IMG/VR virus record: IMGVR_UViG_3300010299_003495
Location: 1-20,884 of that record
Length of the DNA: 20,884 nt
Source: a virus
Reading direction: 5' to 3' (one strand)
Both the position numbers and the translations under genes were made by a program. Positions 1 to 7,890 of the stretch are shown piece by piece; the stretch's first letter is position 1; each line of letters opens with the position of its first letter. The notes under the pieces were generated by a model. The model was not told the DNA's origin. It saw only the letters and a program-made list of their open reading frames with translations, and did not search any database.

Positions 1-67
1 CGGATGCAATTTTGAAGTATTCAAAACTCTTCGATAAATTTTCTAGTTCAATGTCATCAGGATTCAT
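1..67 (-). CDS. Small hypothetical protein, 5' part only (runs off left edge)
   Basis: An ATG at 67-65 opens a frame with no stop to the window edge, giving 22 codons that begin MNPDDIELENLSKSFEYFKI. It overlaps the 3' end of the upstream coiled-coil gene by 11 nt, so the two are probably translationally coupled. A GGAGA Shine-Dalgarno-like sequence (82-78) lies 11 nt upstream of the ATG, the clearest ribosome binding site in the window. The visible peptide is acidic and looks like the start of a small soluble helical protein. From memory, short ORFs of this sort follow structural genes in cyanomyoviruses, but I cannot assign a function. The start and overlap are seen directly; that the gene is real is inferred from the ribosome site, strand and spacing. 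Confidence 0.65.
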   Translation of the reverse strand, partial: MNPDDIELENLSKSFEYFKIAS

Positions 68-284
68 CGTTTGCTAATCTCCGTAATAAATTTTTAATTT
101 CATTCAAATCATCTTTCATATTAGCAACATCAGACTCTAAATTTTGTATTCTTTGTTGCTCATCTTTTTTTGTTTGTCTACTTGAGACGTACTGCTCATA
201 TTCAGATCTGTTAGTATTAATAATACTATTTGTTCGGGGATCCCTGACTAGGTGATCCCTTCCCTTTACTTTAATATAATCCAT
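57..284 (-). CDS. Small coiled-coil protein, likely virion- or assembly-associated, function unknown
   Basis: This is a 75-residue protein. The N-terminal part (about residues 1-30) is a short mixed region with the motif VRDPRTNSIINTN. Residues about 37-72 are highly charged and have heptad-like hydrophobic spacing (IQNLESDVANMKDDLNEI, then KNLLRRL), predicting a single amphipathic helix or coiled coil. There is no signal peptide or membrane segment. The ATG is one base after the stop of the DUF4815 gene (TAA-T-ATG), so translation by coupling or reinitiation is likely; no separate Shine-Dalgarno is visible. From memory, similar short proteins follow large structural genes in T4-like cyanophages and stay annotated as hypothetical. 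A structural or chaperone role is only inferred from position and coiled-coil character. Confidence 0.85.
   Translation of the reverse strand: MDYIKVKGRDHLVRDPRTNSIINTNRSEYEQYVSSRQTKKDEQQRIQNLESDVANMKDDLNEIKNLLRRLANDES
78..82 (-). promoter_or_regulatory. Shine-Dalgarno-like GGAGA for the left-edge gene
   Basis: The minus strand reads GGAGA here, with 11 nt between it and the ATG at 67-65. It lies inside the coding region of the upstream coiled-coil gene. It supports the choice of that ATG, because the other starts in this window lack an obvious purine-rich site. The spacing is a little longer than the classical optimum. Confidence 0.45.
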
Positions 285-285
285 A

Positions 286-3200
286 TTATGCTAAACTAAT
301 TACTCTAAGTTCCTTAATTCTTGGTGGATATGTCTGGTTTGATGATGTCAAATTAATTTTGATTCTATATGACTTAAAGTTTGGCAATCCGGTTGCGGTA
401 AAGACATATTCTTTAAAGTCTAAATCAAGAGAATCAAATGTTCCGACAGAATTTACTCTAGAAACAAACACATCAGACTGACCATCACTTTCTGCAAGAC
501 TAATAACTTCTCCTCTAGGAGTTAAGTTTCTAAATCCTGGGAATGGAACAAATATTGGCTTGAAGTTTGGTTTATCCCCAAGAGCATAGAATACTCTAAT
601 ATCAGAGAACTCATTAATATGTGCAGAAAGTAATACTTTTATAGAAGAAGCAGATTCTTGCAAGTTAATCTCCTTGGAGAGGTAGATGCAAGCAGAAGGA
701 TCTGTTTCAAAAGCATTTACTCTATTATCAATTGCATAATTTGAAATTAAATTATCAACTCGGTTTGAAACCAACACTGCGTTCATTCTTTGAGTATCAA
801 CAACAGGGGTCAGTCTACTATCAACAGTGCTTAAATTAAGTCTAAGATTGAAAGATCTATCGCCTGGGAGTTGTTGTATTTGAGTATTGTTCGTTTCATT
901 CACCCTAGATGCAATAATTCTTGGGGAACTTAAATAGTTGGACTTATTCAAATTAATTGGTTCAAATCCTTGATCAATGAAAGGAATTTGAATACCCTCA
1001 CCCGATCCATCATTTAAGCTTGATCCAGATACTGTTCTCAATTCTGCAGTAAGATTGGTTCCCTGAACGGTAGTATTTCCAATATTAGGAGATATAATCT
1101 CAAATGGCATATTTTGAGATGCCCTTATTTCCTTTCCACCGGCAGACTTAGTTTGATTTACATACAATTGTGGGAAACTTACTCCATCAGTTCTTGCGAC
1201 TCCAGAAGATGACATATCAAGTTTGATATTGTAAGAGTCAAAAGTGAGAGGATTTGATACTGTAACATCACTAAGACGGTGAGTTTTATTAATTCTTCTC
1301 AAAGACACTCCACCCAATTCATACTTATAGACAGGAGTGCCAGCAAGATAGTTCTTTCTGACAGTTCCATCAATTCCACGAGTTATGCCAGAAATAACTC
1401 CACCAGATGCTCCAGTGTAACTAATAACTTCATCTGCAATCAAAAGATATCCTGGATATGTTGTTCCTACAGATACATTCTCAAAAGTATCAAGATTTTC
1501 TGTGCTATTAACTGTAATATTTGAAGTGGAGTCTGCATTATATGGAAGAGACAATTTAGTTGGAATAATATCAGATTCTACTTCGGAAATAACAACTCTA
1601 TTGAGTTCGTGGTACATTCCGTGGTTTTTATGATCAATTTCAATATGCAAACCATCACTGACAACTTCAATATTATCAATCTGAACTCCTCCTCCAGTTG
1701 AGGAATTCAAGGTAGTGGTAATTCCTAAGTTGTTTACGTACTGTACGGTCTTACCAACCCCAACCACAAAATTACCCTGTACATTATCTAAGATAAACTC
1801 ATTTGTGCTTGCAATTGATACAACAGAGAACCTTGCATTTCTGCCAACAGAATTATTTCCGATGGTTGCAATTCCGAGAACATCACCAACCTGATATCCA
1901 GTACCAGAGTTGACTACGGTTGCTGCAAGAGCAACTCCATTTTCAATATAAACATTGGCGGTAATATTCTTACCAGTTCCTGTAATATTCGTGAGGCCAA
2001 TTCCAGTAAATGTGAATGACCCAAGACTTGGAGTGTAACCAATTCCAGAATTAATTACACCAAGAGCACCTGTAGCAATACCAGCACTTCCAACAAAGTT
2101 ACCAGTTGCATTAGTTCCTTGCTGAATAACAGTATTTCCAAGTGATAATTGGGTCGTAATACCAATACCATCTGTTACACTTGAAGTAAGGCCAACTCTA
2201 ATTCTTCTTGAATTGAGGTTTACAGAATCTGTAAGAAGTTTAGCGACTTGTCCATTTCCTTCAGACAGAATTGGGTTGTAAACTTGAACTTGTCCCTCTG
2301 GTACGAAATCTGCTCTATACAGAATAAATTTCAAGTCTTCCCACTGGCTTGGTTCCCAAGTAGATGCGTTTTGTGATTTGAAGAGTGATCCAAGGTATGG
2401 TTGGTTTGAAATAAATTCATCAGTTACTAGATCCGATTCACCAACTCTAGAGATGAATACTCTGTACTTGGTTGACCAAGAAGCAAGGGTGATTGCATAT
2501 TCCGATCCACCTTCAAGATAAACTGGAGCCTCAAAAGTAATTCTTGTAGGAACAGTTCCATTTTGTGATGTATTGATTTGATCGGGAGTTACAACAACCT
2601 CGGAGAATGGAAGAATTTTCTGAGTTGGAGTACCATTTTGCATAGTACGCAACTGGAATGTCAAAGGAATGCCCATATCATCCTTTGTTTGGAAGAAGAC
2701 ATCACAACTTGTTAAGAATATGCCAGTTTCATCTTCTACTTGGAAAGATTGTGCAAGAGGGTCATAGTAACCAACTTGAACTTGCTGACTTCTAGTTCTA
2801 ATAACGGTTGACTTCGTTAATTCAAATCCCTGACTTCTCTTTACCTGTTTAGATTCACCCTCTCTCTGTTGCTGAACTTTAGCATTTCTAACAGAAATAA
2901 TTTGTTCTTGGACTGTTTCTAAAGTACCAGATGCAGTGTACTTGTCTTCACCAACAGTATCTGCATTATTTTGGTCATTGGTGCTCAGGTTACATACCGT
3001 AAATGTCTTTGTTCCAGTATTAAATCTTGGATTGCTTGAAATATTTGGATTTGGAATATAGAAACTTCCAATCAGGTTTGCACCAAGATCAGATACTAAT
3101 CTGACGTTTGTAATAGTTGCTTGCGCTCCACTGGTCTCACCGACCAAGATCATTCCAGTTTCAACCCAACCATAGTAATCGCCTTGTGCTTGCTCTGACA

Positions 3201-6200
3201 ATGAGAATGTATCAACGTTTAGAACAGTTGATGTTGATGAATATGTTGAAGGTAGAATAGTTGCATTAGCATTATTTTGCTGAACTGTTCCTGGAGTTCC
3301 CAAATAGGTTTCCAGACCTGTTGCTGCAACTTGAGAGAGATATGGGTTGTTGGTGAAGATGGCAGTTGGAGAGTTGTATGGACCCTCTCTGTGGTTTGCC
3401 TGAGCAACTCTAAATCTGATTGAAGGTACTGCGGAATTGTTTTCTCTGGGTGTTGTTCTAACATTACCAATAATTTTTTCGCCAACCTGGAATACTCCAG
3501 ATACCATTTGGATTTCTAATAGTTTAGGAACACAATACTTTGTAACATTGACACCATCGAAGAATGCATAAAGTTGTGTTAATGGTTTTGTTTTCTTAAC
3601 AACAAACTCAACGTTTCTGGAACGCATAAACTGAATTATTTCTCTACTGACAACCTTGTCTCCTTGAGACTGATTATCGAATTGTGGAGTAACAACAGTT
3701 CTTACGCCAGTTCTGGTTGCTGTTCCAACTTGTACTGTTTCTTTATATTCTTCCTCAAAATCCGTTATGTGACGGGTTCCCATAATAGCACCTGGTTGTC
3801 CAGGTCTATGAATGTGACCAATATGCCTAGGATTTCTAGCTTCAGACCTAATTTTTTTAATTGTTTGTCCTGGTTCAGTTCCAGTCCAAGTAGTTTCCCA
3901 AGCATTCCATAAAACTGGACTCATACCAGTCTGTGGGTCTACATTATTAATTCTGGCTTGCTGAGCCATAACTTCGGAATAGTTACCCTCAACATTAATA
4001 ATTTTTGCTTCAATTCTTGCAGTATCAACCCAAGTATCAGATTCTGGAGTAAGTGCAACAGATGCTTGCCAGAAACTTACAAGGAAAGGAGTTACACTTT
4101 CTGTTCTTGTTGCAAAAGTTTGTTTTAACCACTCTTTTTCGACATAATCCAGGGTAATAACGTCAAGTGATTTTTTGATGCCATTTCCTTCTGGTGTCAA
4201 ATATCTACGATCTGCGTTTGGATCTACGCCTTCAACTGGTCCAACCATCAAATCAATGGAATTTGTATAATGGCTAGGTCTCAGTTCTTGGTTTTGAACG
4301 TCAATACTGTTCTTTATTTGCTTGTTTTCGTCTTGGGGAACAAAAGAAGTGAAGTTGTCAACAAAGAATCCTGACTTAAATTTATTAAGTCCTTCTTGAT
4401 CTGGAATAAAGAGGTTTTCTGTTTTTTGCTCAAGCAAACTCAAAGAAGTATAATATTCAAGATTCTTAATTCTTGTTTCCAATTCGCGGATGTCTTGCAT
4501 CCTATATCTCTTATTGTTTAAGAAATCTATTTGTGCTTGATTTGTATGCAATAAGTATGCAGGCAACTCAACAGTTGCTAGTTCAAGTGCATCATCAATC
4601 GGAATTGGTTTTACAGGAGTTTCTGATGGTTCTCCATACTGAACTTGGAAGATACCGTCTTTTGATACAAAGATGGAGTCTTTTCTTCCTAGGTAATATG
4701 AATAATTTGTGGTGATTGCTTCATCAGAAGCCAAAATTTCCGAAACAGAATTTCCAGAACCATCAAATCTTCTTCCAAAGAACTCTAAAGGAGATCTAGA
4801 ACCCGCTTGAACAACGTAATCTGAGGTTTTGGGTCTGATATCAATAATATCAGTGTTTCTGTATCCATCAACAATTTGAATTTCTCTCTTGTAATTAAAA
4901 GTATCGTAAGAATTCTTAGTCAGAATATTTCCAGTATCAGATGCTTCAAAATAACCATTTGCAAAGTAAATCTTTAATTGTCTTGATGATTCTTTAAAGT
5001 TTCTCTTTCTTTGAATGAATGAATAATCATAGAAAGTACCTTGTTGGTTATTATTGAATGAATATGCTGTAGTTACATTCTTACTTGGAGATTCTAAAAC
5101 AGCAACAATTCCTTGGATTTTTGATTCTTCAAACGATACGAATTCGCCCTCTTTAAAAGGTAAAGAATTTTCTGGAATGTATGAAATTTGAGAATCTGAT
5201 AGTTTTTCTGCAACAATTGCAACGGCACCAGAATCTTGTCCAATAACTCTCTCCCCAATGACAAGATCGGAAGATTTTGCAGTAGGACCATTTAATGCGG
5301 AGACTACCATCTTTGGTGCAGATGGTGCGCTGCTGTTTGTTGATTCGTAAATAGCAAGTAATTTTACAACGTCAGCACGGTTTAGACAAATATCTTCGTC
5401 TTGAACCCTAGTTCCATATGGATAATTGCCATAAATCAATCCATCATTAAATGTGGTTGCGCCAATACCAGAACCTTCTGTTTTTGACTTATCAACAATA
5501 ATTGTATTAACTCGGTTTACTCTCTTAATCTTGGCAGTTGGCTTAGATTTTTTGAGAGTTGCAATCAGAGTTGCTCCAGTATCATTTTCTCCAAGGTTAT
5601 TGATCTGAATAATTGTTGATCCTGCAGTATAGGAAAATCTATCAGAAGTTAATTCTTGTGTTTTTCCGTTAGATCTAATTAAGGTATATCTTTCCTCATC
5701 AAATGGAAGAAAAGTTTCATTTGTTCCAGCTACAAGTGCTGAAGAAAGTTGATTTCCAGAAATATTGACAGTATATGATCTTCTAATATTGATCGAAGCG
5801 TCGGTAAGATCAACATCTGAGATCAAGTTACGTGGCATAGGAGTATACAACGTATTATCTTCTGATCTTTGAACAGAAGTTACTAATACCTTAAGATCAG
5901 TTACACTCAGATTGCTTCCCGTTGGAAGACCGCCTTGAGCAACTCCTACTACAGTTGTTATTCCTACAACCTCAACAGAAGTTGTTGCAACGCTTACAAC
6001 TCTGGCATAATTTTTCTCAGGATTTCCAGTATTTCCAGAGTACTCAAGAATATCATTAACTCTAACAATAGTTCCTGGGAAAATTGGATTTGTGCTTCTG
6101 ATTACGCTTATTCCAGTAGATGCTGCGTATGGAGTGATTGTTGCAATTCCAACATTTACAAACTCAGCTTGAATTGTATCCGCAGTAAATGTTTTTGCAA

Positions 6201-7884
6201 AACCAACTTCACCCAAATCTGGTCCAGCATAAACCGACTTAACATCTGCAAAACCATAATTTGTAACTGCGGTTGCTACGCGAGTGTTTTCAATTCCATT
6301 AAAGATGAATGGTTCATTTGCTAAAAACTGACCAACCTGCTCATACACGGTAAGGGCAGTTCCTGCAGAAACAGAACTTCTAAGGAAACCTGTAGCGCCA
6401 CTATACTTTCCTTTGACGAATGAAGGGACTGGAAGACTGATTGGCTCGTTTAATGTAATTTTTGTGAATAATTGTACATCATACAGAGAAAGATCCCACT
6501 GGTTAATATCTGGATTAGCTACGGTATATGAACCAGATTCCAGAGCAAAATCGTATACTCTGGCAACACCAATCTCAGTTCCGGGGGAAGTTAAACTATT
6601 GACACCAACTCTTTGATCTCTTAGACTTACAACATAAGTGTTTCCAAGACCAATCGTAGGATGTCCAGTTACATTGTTAACCATTAACAATGAACCGGTA
6701 TTATAATTAATTGATTGATTTGTTAAGGTTCTGGAAGTTCTTGGTTTAGGAACATCCAGATAAGTGGAGTTTAGAGTTTCTACTTCAAAACCCTTAACAA
6801 ATGCTTTTCCAGGTGATAAAACATAATTTACAAGTTCCTCACTTACAGGATTTCCACCATAAGTGAATTCTCCCTCATTGTAAATACCATTATTTCCAAT
6901 TCTATTATTTAAAGTTTCTCTAATTGAAACGTCAAATGGAGTTACAGTGTAATCTCCAGATTCGGCATATGTTCTTCTTGCCAACTCTCCTGCAATAATA
7001 CTATACTGCGTATTTTTAACCTGAGAGCGTAATTGACCGTCTGTAATAACTGCCAACTCTACAAAGTTGGAGTCATTGAAATCATCTAATGGTTTTGCAA
7101 AAAGAGAAAGAGATATTTTAAGTCTATCTGCTCCAGGAGCAGCATAGTTATTAAATCCTTTTGAATTATCTGTTAAAGACTCGTCTTCGTCTGCATTAAC
7201 AATTTCTTCTTGTATTCTAAGTCCAACTCTAACACTTGGGGTATTAGAATACTGACTTAAAATTATAGTTTCATCAGATACATCAACGAAGTGACCTCTG
7301 ACAAAGTATACACCATTTACAATAGAAAATGCGGATCCTACTGCAGTTGCATTTTCTGAAATGAGAGAAGCAAATGCCTCTCCTGCTGGAATGAATGGAT
7401 TGTTTAAAGGTCCAGTGATGATATCATTATCAGAGGTCAGTAACTCACCATCAGTAAATTCTTTTTGATCATCCTGAGTTCCAGTTGACAGGTATGAAAT
7501 GTAAAGGGTCAAATTTCCTACTTCAGAATCTTCTGGAAGCAGTACTTTAGATACAATTGCAGTTACTCCCGAAGAAAGACCAATTATTCTTCTTCCAATA
7601 AGTTGCTCAGAATAATAAGAGACTGGTATTCCTAAGTGAGTATTATTTAATTGGACAGAATAGTAATCCTGGGAATATGCAGTATTACCAGGAATGACCT
7701 TTGCACCCTCTTTGAAAAAATGTTGCCCAAACTTTTCAATTTGATTTTGAAGAATTGACTGAAGACCAGTTAATTCTCTTGCTTGAACTGGATAACCTGG
7801 CTTGAATAAAACCCTGTAGTAGTTATCCGTTGGATCAAAATCGTCAAAATATGGAGAAACGTTAAGGTTTGTAAGTTGAGCCAT
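286..7884 (-). CDS. DUF4815-type virion structural (baseplate/tail) protein, 2532 aa
   Basis: A large virion protein in the slot that T4 uses for gp9/gp10, directly after gp8. The N-terminus (residues about 12-67) has the family-typical YFDDFDPTDNYYRVLFKPG and QARELTGLQSILQNQIEKFG segments. Residues about 1055-1098 carry YYLGRKDSIFVSKDG and the GEPSETPVKP turn. Residues about 1118-1160 form a predicted coiled coil (YRMQDIRELETRIKNLEYY). Residues about 1320-1335 contain MSPVLWNAWETTWTG. A conserved segment begins at PLAQSFQVED (about 1705) and ends near residue 1865. Then come a Gly-rich block with two GxGY repeats (about 1936 and 1986), a module ending SLRRINKTHR (about 2135-2210), and a C-terminal beta domain (about 2400-2532). 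There is no signal peptide or membrane helix. The ATG (7884-7882) is 6 nt after the gp8 stop and lacks a clear Shine-Dalgarno. Family assignment is by motif recognition; a wedge-periphery or fibre-attachment role is inferred from order. Confidence 0.88.
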   Translation of the reverse strand: MAQLTNLNVSPYFDDFDPTDNYYRVLFKPGYPVQARELTGLQSILQNQIEKFGQHFFKEGAKVIPGNTAYSQDYYSVQLNNTHLGIPVSYYSEQLIGRRIIGLSSGVTAIVSKVLLPEDSEVGNLTLYISYLSTGTQDDQKEFTDGELLTSDNDIITGPLNNPFIPAGEAFASLISENATAVGSAFSIVNGVYFVRGHFVDVSDETIILSQYSNTPSVRVGLRIQEEIVNADEDESLTDNSKGFNNYAAPGADRLKISLSLFAKPLDDFNDSNFVELAVITDGQLRSQVKNTQYSIIAGELARRTYAESGDYTVTPFDVSIRETLNNRIGNNGIYNEGEFTYGGNPVSEELVNYVLSPGKAFVKGFEVETLNSTYLDVPKPRTSRTLTNQSINYNTGSLLMVNNVTGHPTIGLGNTYVVSLRDQRVGVNSLTSPGTEIGVARVYDFALESGSYTVANPDINQWDLSLYDVQLFTKITLNEPISLPVPSFVKGKYSGATGFLRSSVSAGTALTVYEQVGQFLANEPFIFNGIENTRVATAVTNYGFADVKSVYAGPDLGEVGFAKTFTADTIQAEFVNVGIATITPYAASTGISVIRSTNPIFPGTIVRVNDILEYSGNTGNPEKNYARVVSVATTSVEVVGITTVVGVAQGGLPTGSNLSVTDLKVLVTSVQRSEDNTLYTPMPRNLISDVDLTDASINIRRSYTVNISGNQLSSALVAGTNETFLPFDEERYTLIRSNGKTQELTSDRFSYTAGSTIIQINNLGENDTGATLIATLKKSKPTAKIKRVNRVNTIIVDKSKTEGSGIGATTFNDGLIYGNYPYGTRVQDEDICLNRADVVKLLAIYESTNSSAPSAPKMVVSALNGPTAKSSDLVIGERVIGQDSGAVAIVAEKLSDSQISYIPENSLPFKEGEFVSFEESKIQGIVAVLESPSKNVTTAYSFNNNQQGTFYDYSFIQRKRNFKESSRQLKIYFANGYFEASDTGNILTKNSYDTFNYKREIQIVDGYRNTDIIDIRPKTSDYVVQAGSRSPLEFFGRRFDGSGNSVSEILASDEAITTNYSYYLGRKDSIFVSKDGIFQVQYGEPSETPVKPIPIDDALELATVELPAYLLHTNQAQIDFLNNKRYRMQDIRELETRIKNLEYYTSLSLLEQKTENLFIPDQEGLNKFKSGFFVDNFTSFVPQDENKQIKNSIDVQNQELRPSHYTNSIDLMVGPVEGVDPNADRRYLTPEGNGIKKSLDVITLDYVEKEWLKQTFATRTESVTPFLVSFWQASVALTPESDTWVDTARIEAKIINVEGNYSEVMAQQARINNVDPQTGMSPVLWNAWETTWTGTEPGQTIKKIRSEARNPRHIGHIHRPGQPGAIMGTRHITDFEEEYKETVQVGTATRTGVRTVVTPQFDNQSQGDKVVSREIIQFMRSRNVEFVVKKTKPLTQLYAFFDGVNVTKYCVPKLLEIQMVSGVFQVGEKIIGNVRTTPRENNSAVPSIRFRVAQANHREGPYNSPTAIFTNNPYLSQVAATGLETYLGTPGTVQQNNANATILPSTYSSTSTVLNVDTFSLSEQAQGDYYGWVETGMILVGETSGAQATITNVRLVSDLGANLIGSFYIPNPNISSNPRFNTGTKTFTVCNLSTNDQNNADTVGEDKYTASGTLETVQEQIISVRNAKVQQQREGESKQVKRSQGFELTKSTVIRTRSQQVQVGYYDPLAQSFQVEDETGIFLTSCDVFFQTKDDMGIPLTFQLRTMQNGTPTQKILPFSEVVVTPDQINTSQNGTVPTRITFEAPVYLEGGSEYAITLASWSTKYRVFISRVGESDLVTDEFISNQPYLGSLFKSQNASTWEPSQWEDLKFILYRADFVPEGQVQVYNPILSEGNGQVAKLLTDSVNLNSRRIRVGLTSSVTDGIGITTQLSLGNTVIQQGTNATGNFVGSAGIATGALGVINSGIGYTPSLGSFTFTGIGLTNITGTGKNITANVYIENGVALAATVVNSGTGYQVGDVLGIATIGNNSVGRNARFSVVSIASTNEFILDNVQGNFVVGVGKTVQYVNNLGITTTLNSSTGGGVQIDNIEVVSDGLHIEIDHKNHGMYHELNRVVISEVESDIIPTKLSLPYNADSTSNITVNSTENLDTFENVSVGTTYPGYLLIADEVISYTGASGGVISGITRGIDGTVRKNYLAGTPVYKYELGGVSLRRINKTHRLSDVTVSNPLTFDSYNIKLDMSSSGVARTDGVSFPQLYVNQTKSAGGKEIRASQNMPFEIISPNIGNTTVQGTNLTAELRTVSGSSLNDGSGEGIQIPFIDQGFEPINLNKSNYLSSPRIIASRVNETNNTQIQQLPGDRSFNLRLNLSTVDSRLTPVVDTQRMNAVLVSNRVDNLISNYAIDNRVNAFETDPSACIYLSKEINLQESASSIKVLLSAHINEFSDIRVFYALGDKPNFKPIFVPFPGFRNLTPRGEVISLAESDGQSDVFVSRVNSVGTFDSLDLDFKEYVFTATGLPNFKSYRIKINLTSSNQTYPPRIKELRVISLA
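1870..2075 (-). repeat. Two GxGY repeats in the DUF4815 protein
   Basis: The units GVINSGIGYTPSLGSF and TVVNSGTGYQVGDVLGI are 50 residues apart (about residues 1936 and 1986). They sit in a Gly/Asn/Thr-rich block that lies between two well conserved parts of the protein, so they look like an insertion. They match the repeat class seen in the giant protein and in gp8. Confidence 0.7.
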
Positions 7885-7890
7885 AGTTAA

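Noticed and set aside
1-300. Transcription terminator or tRNA near the left end
   Set aside because: The region is fully occupied by two overlapping small genes, and I found no stable GC hairpin followed by a T-run on the minus strand and no cloverleaf.
3219-3485. Minus-strand frames in other registers inside the large genes (for example 3219-3485, 5094-5291, 10393-10584, 17497-17700)
   Set aside because: They are out-of-frame shadows of the DUF4815 and giant genes, with no independent ribosome site and unnatural composition.
5935-6324. Plus-strand open frame of 129 codons, plus other plus-strand frames (for example 8551-9009, 10851-11180, 15506-15778)
   Set aside because: They lie wholly antisense to strongly supported structural genes, are rich in Ser, Asn and Cys as expected for reverse reading of Gly/Thr/Val-rich repeats, and have no recognisable domain or supporting context.
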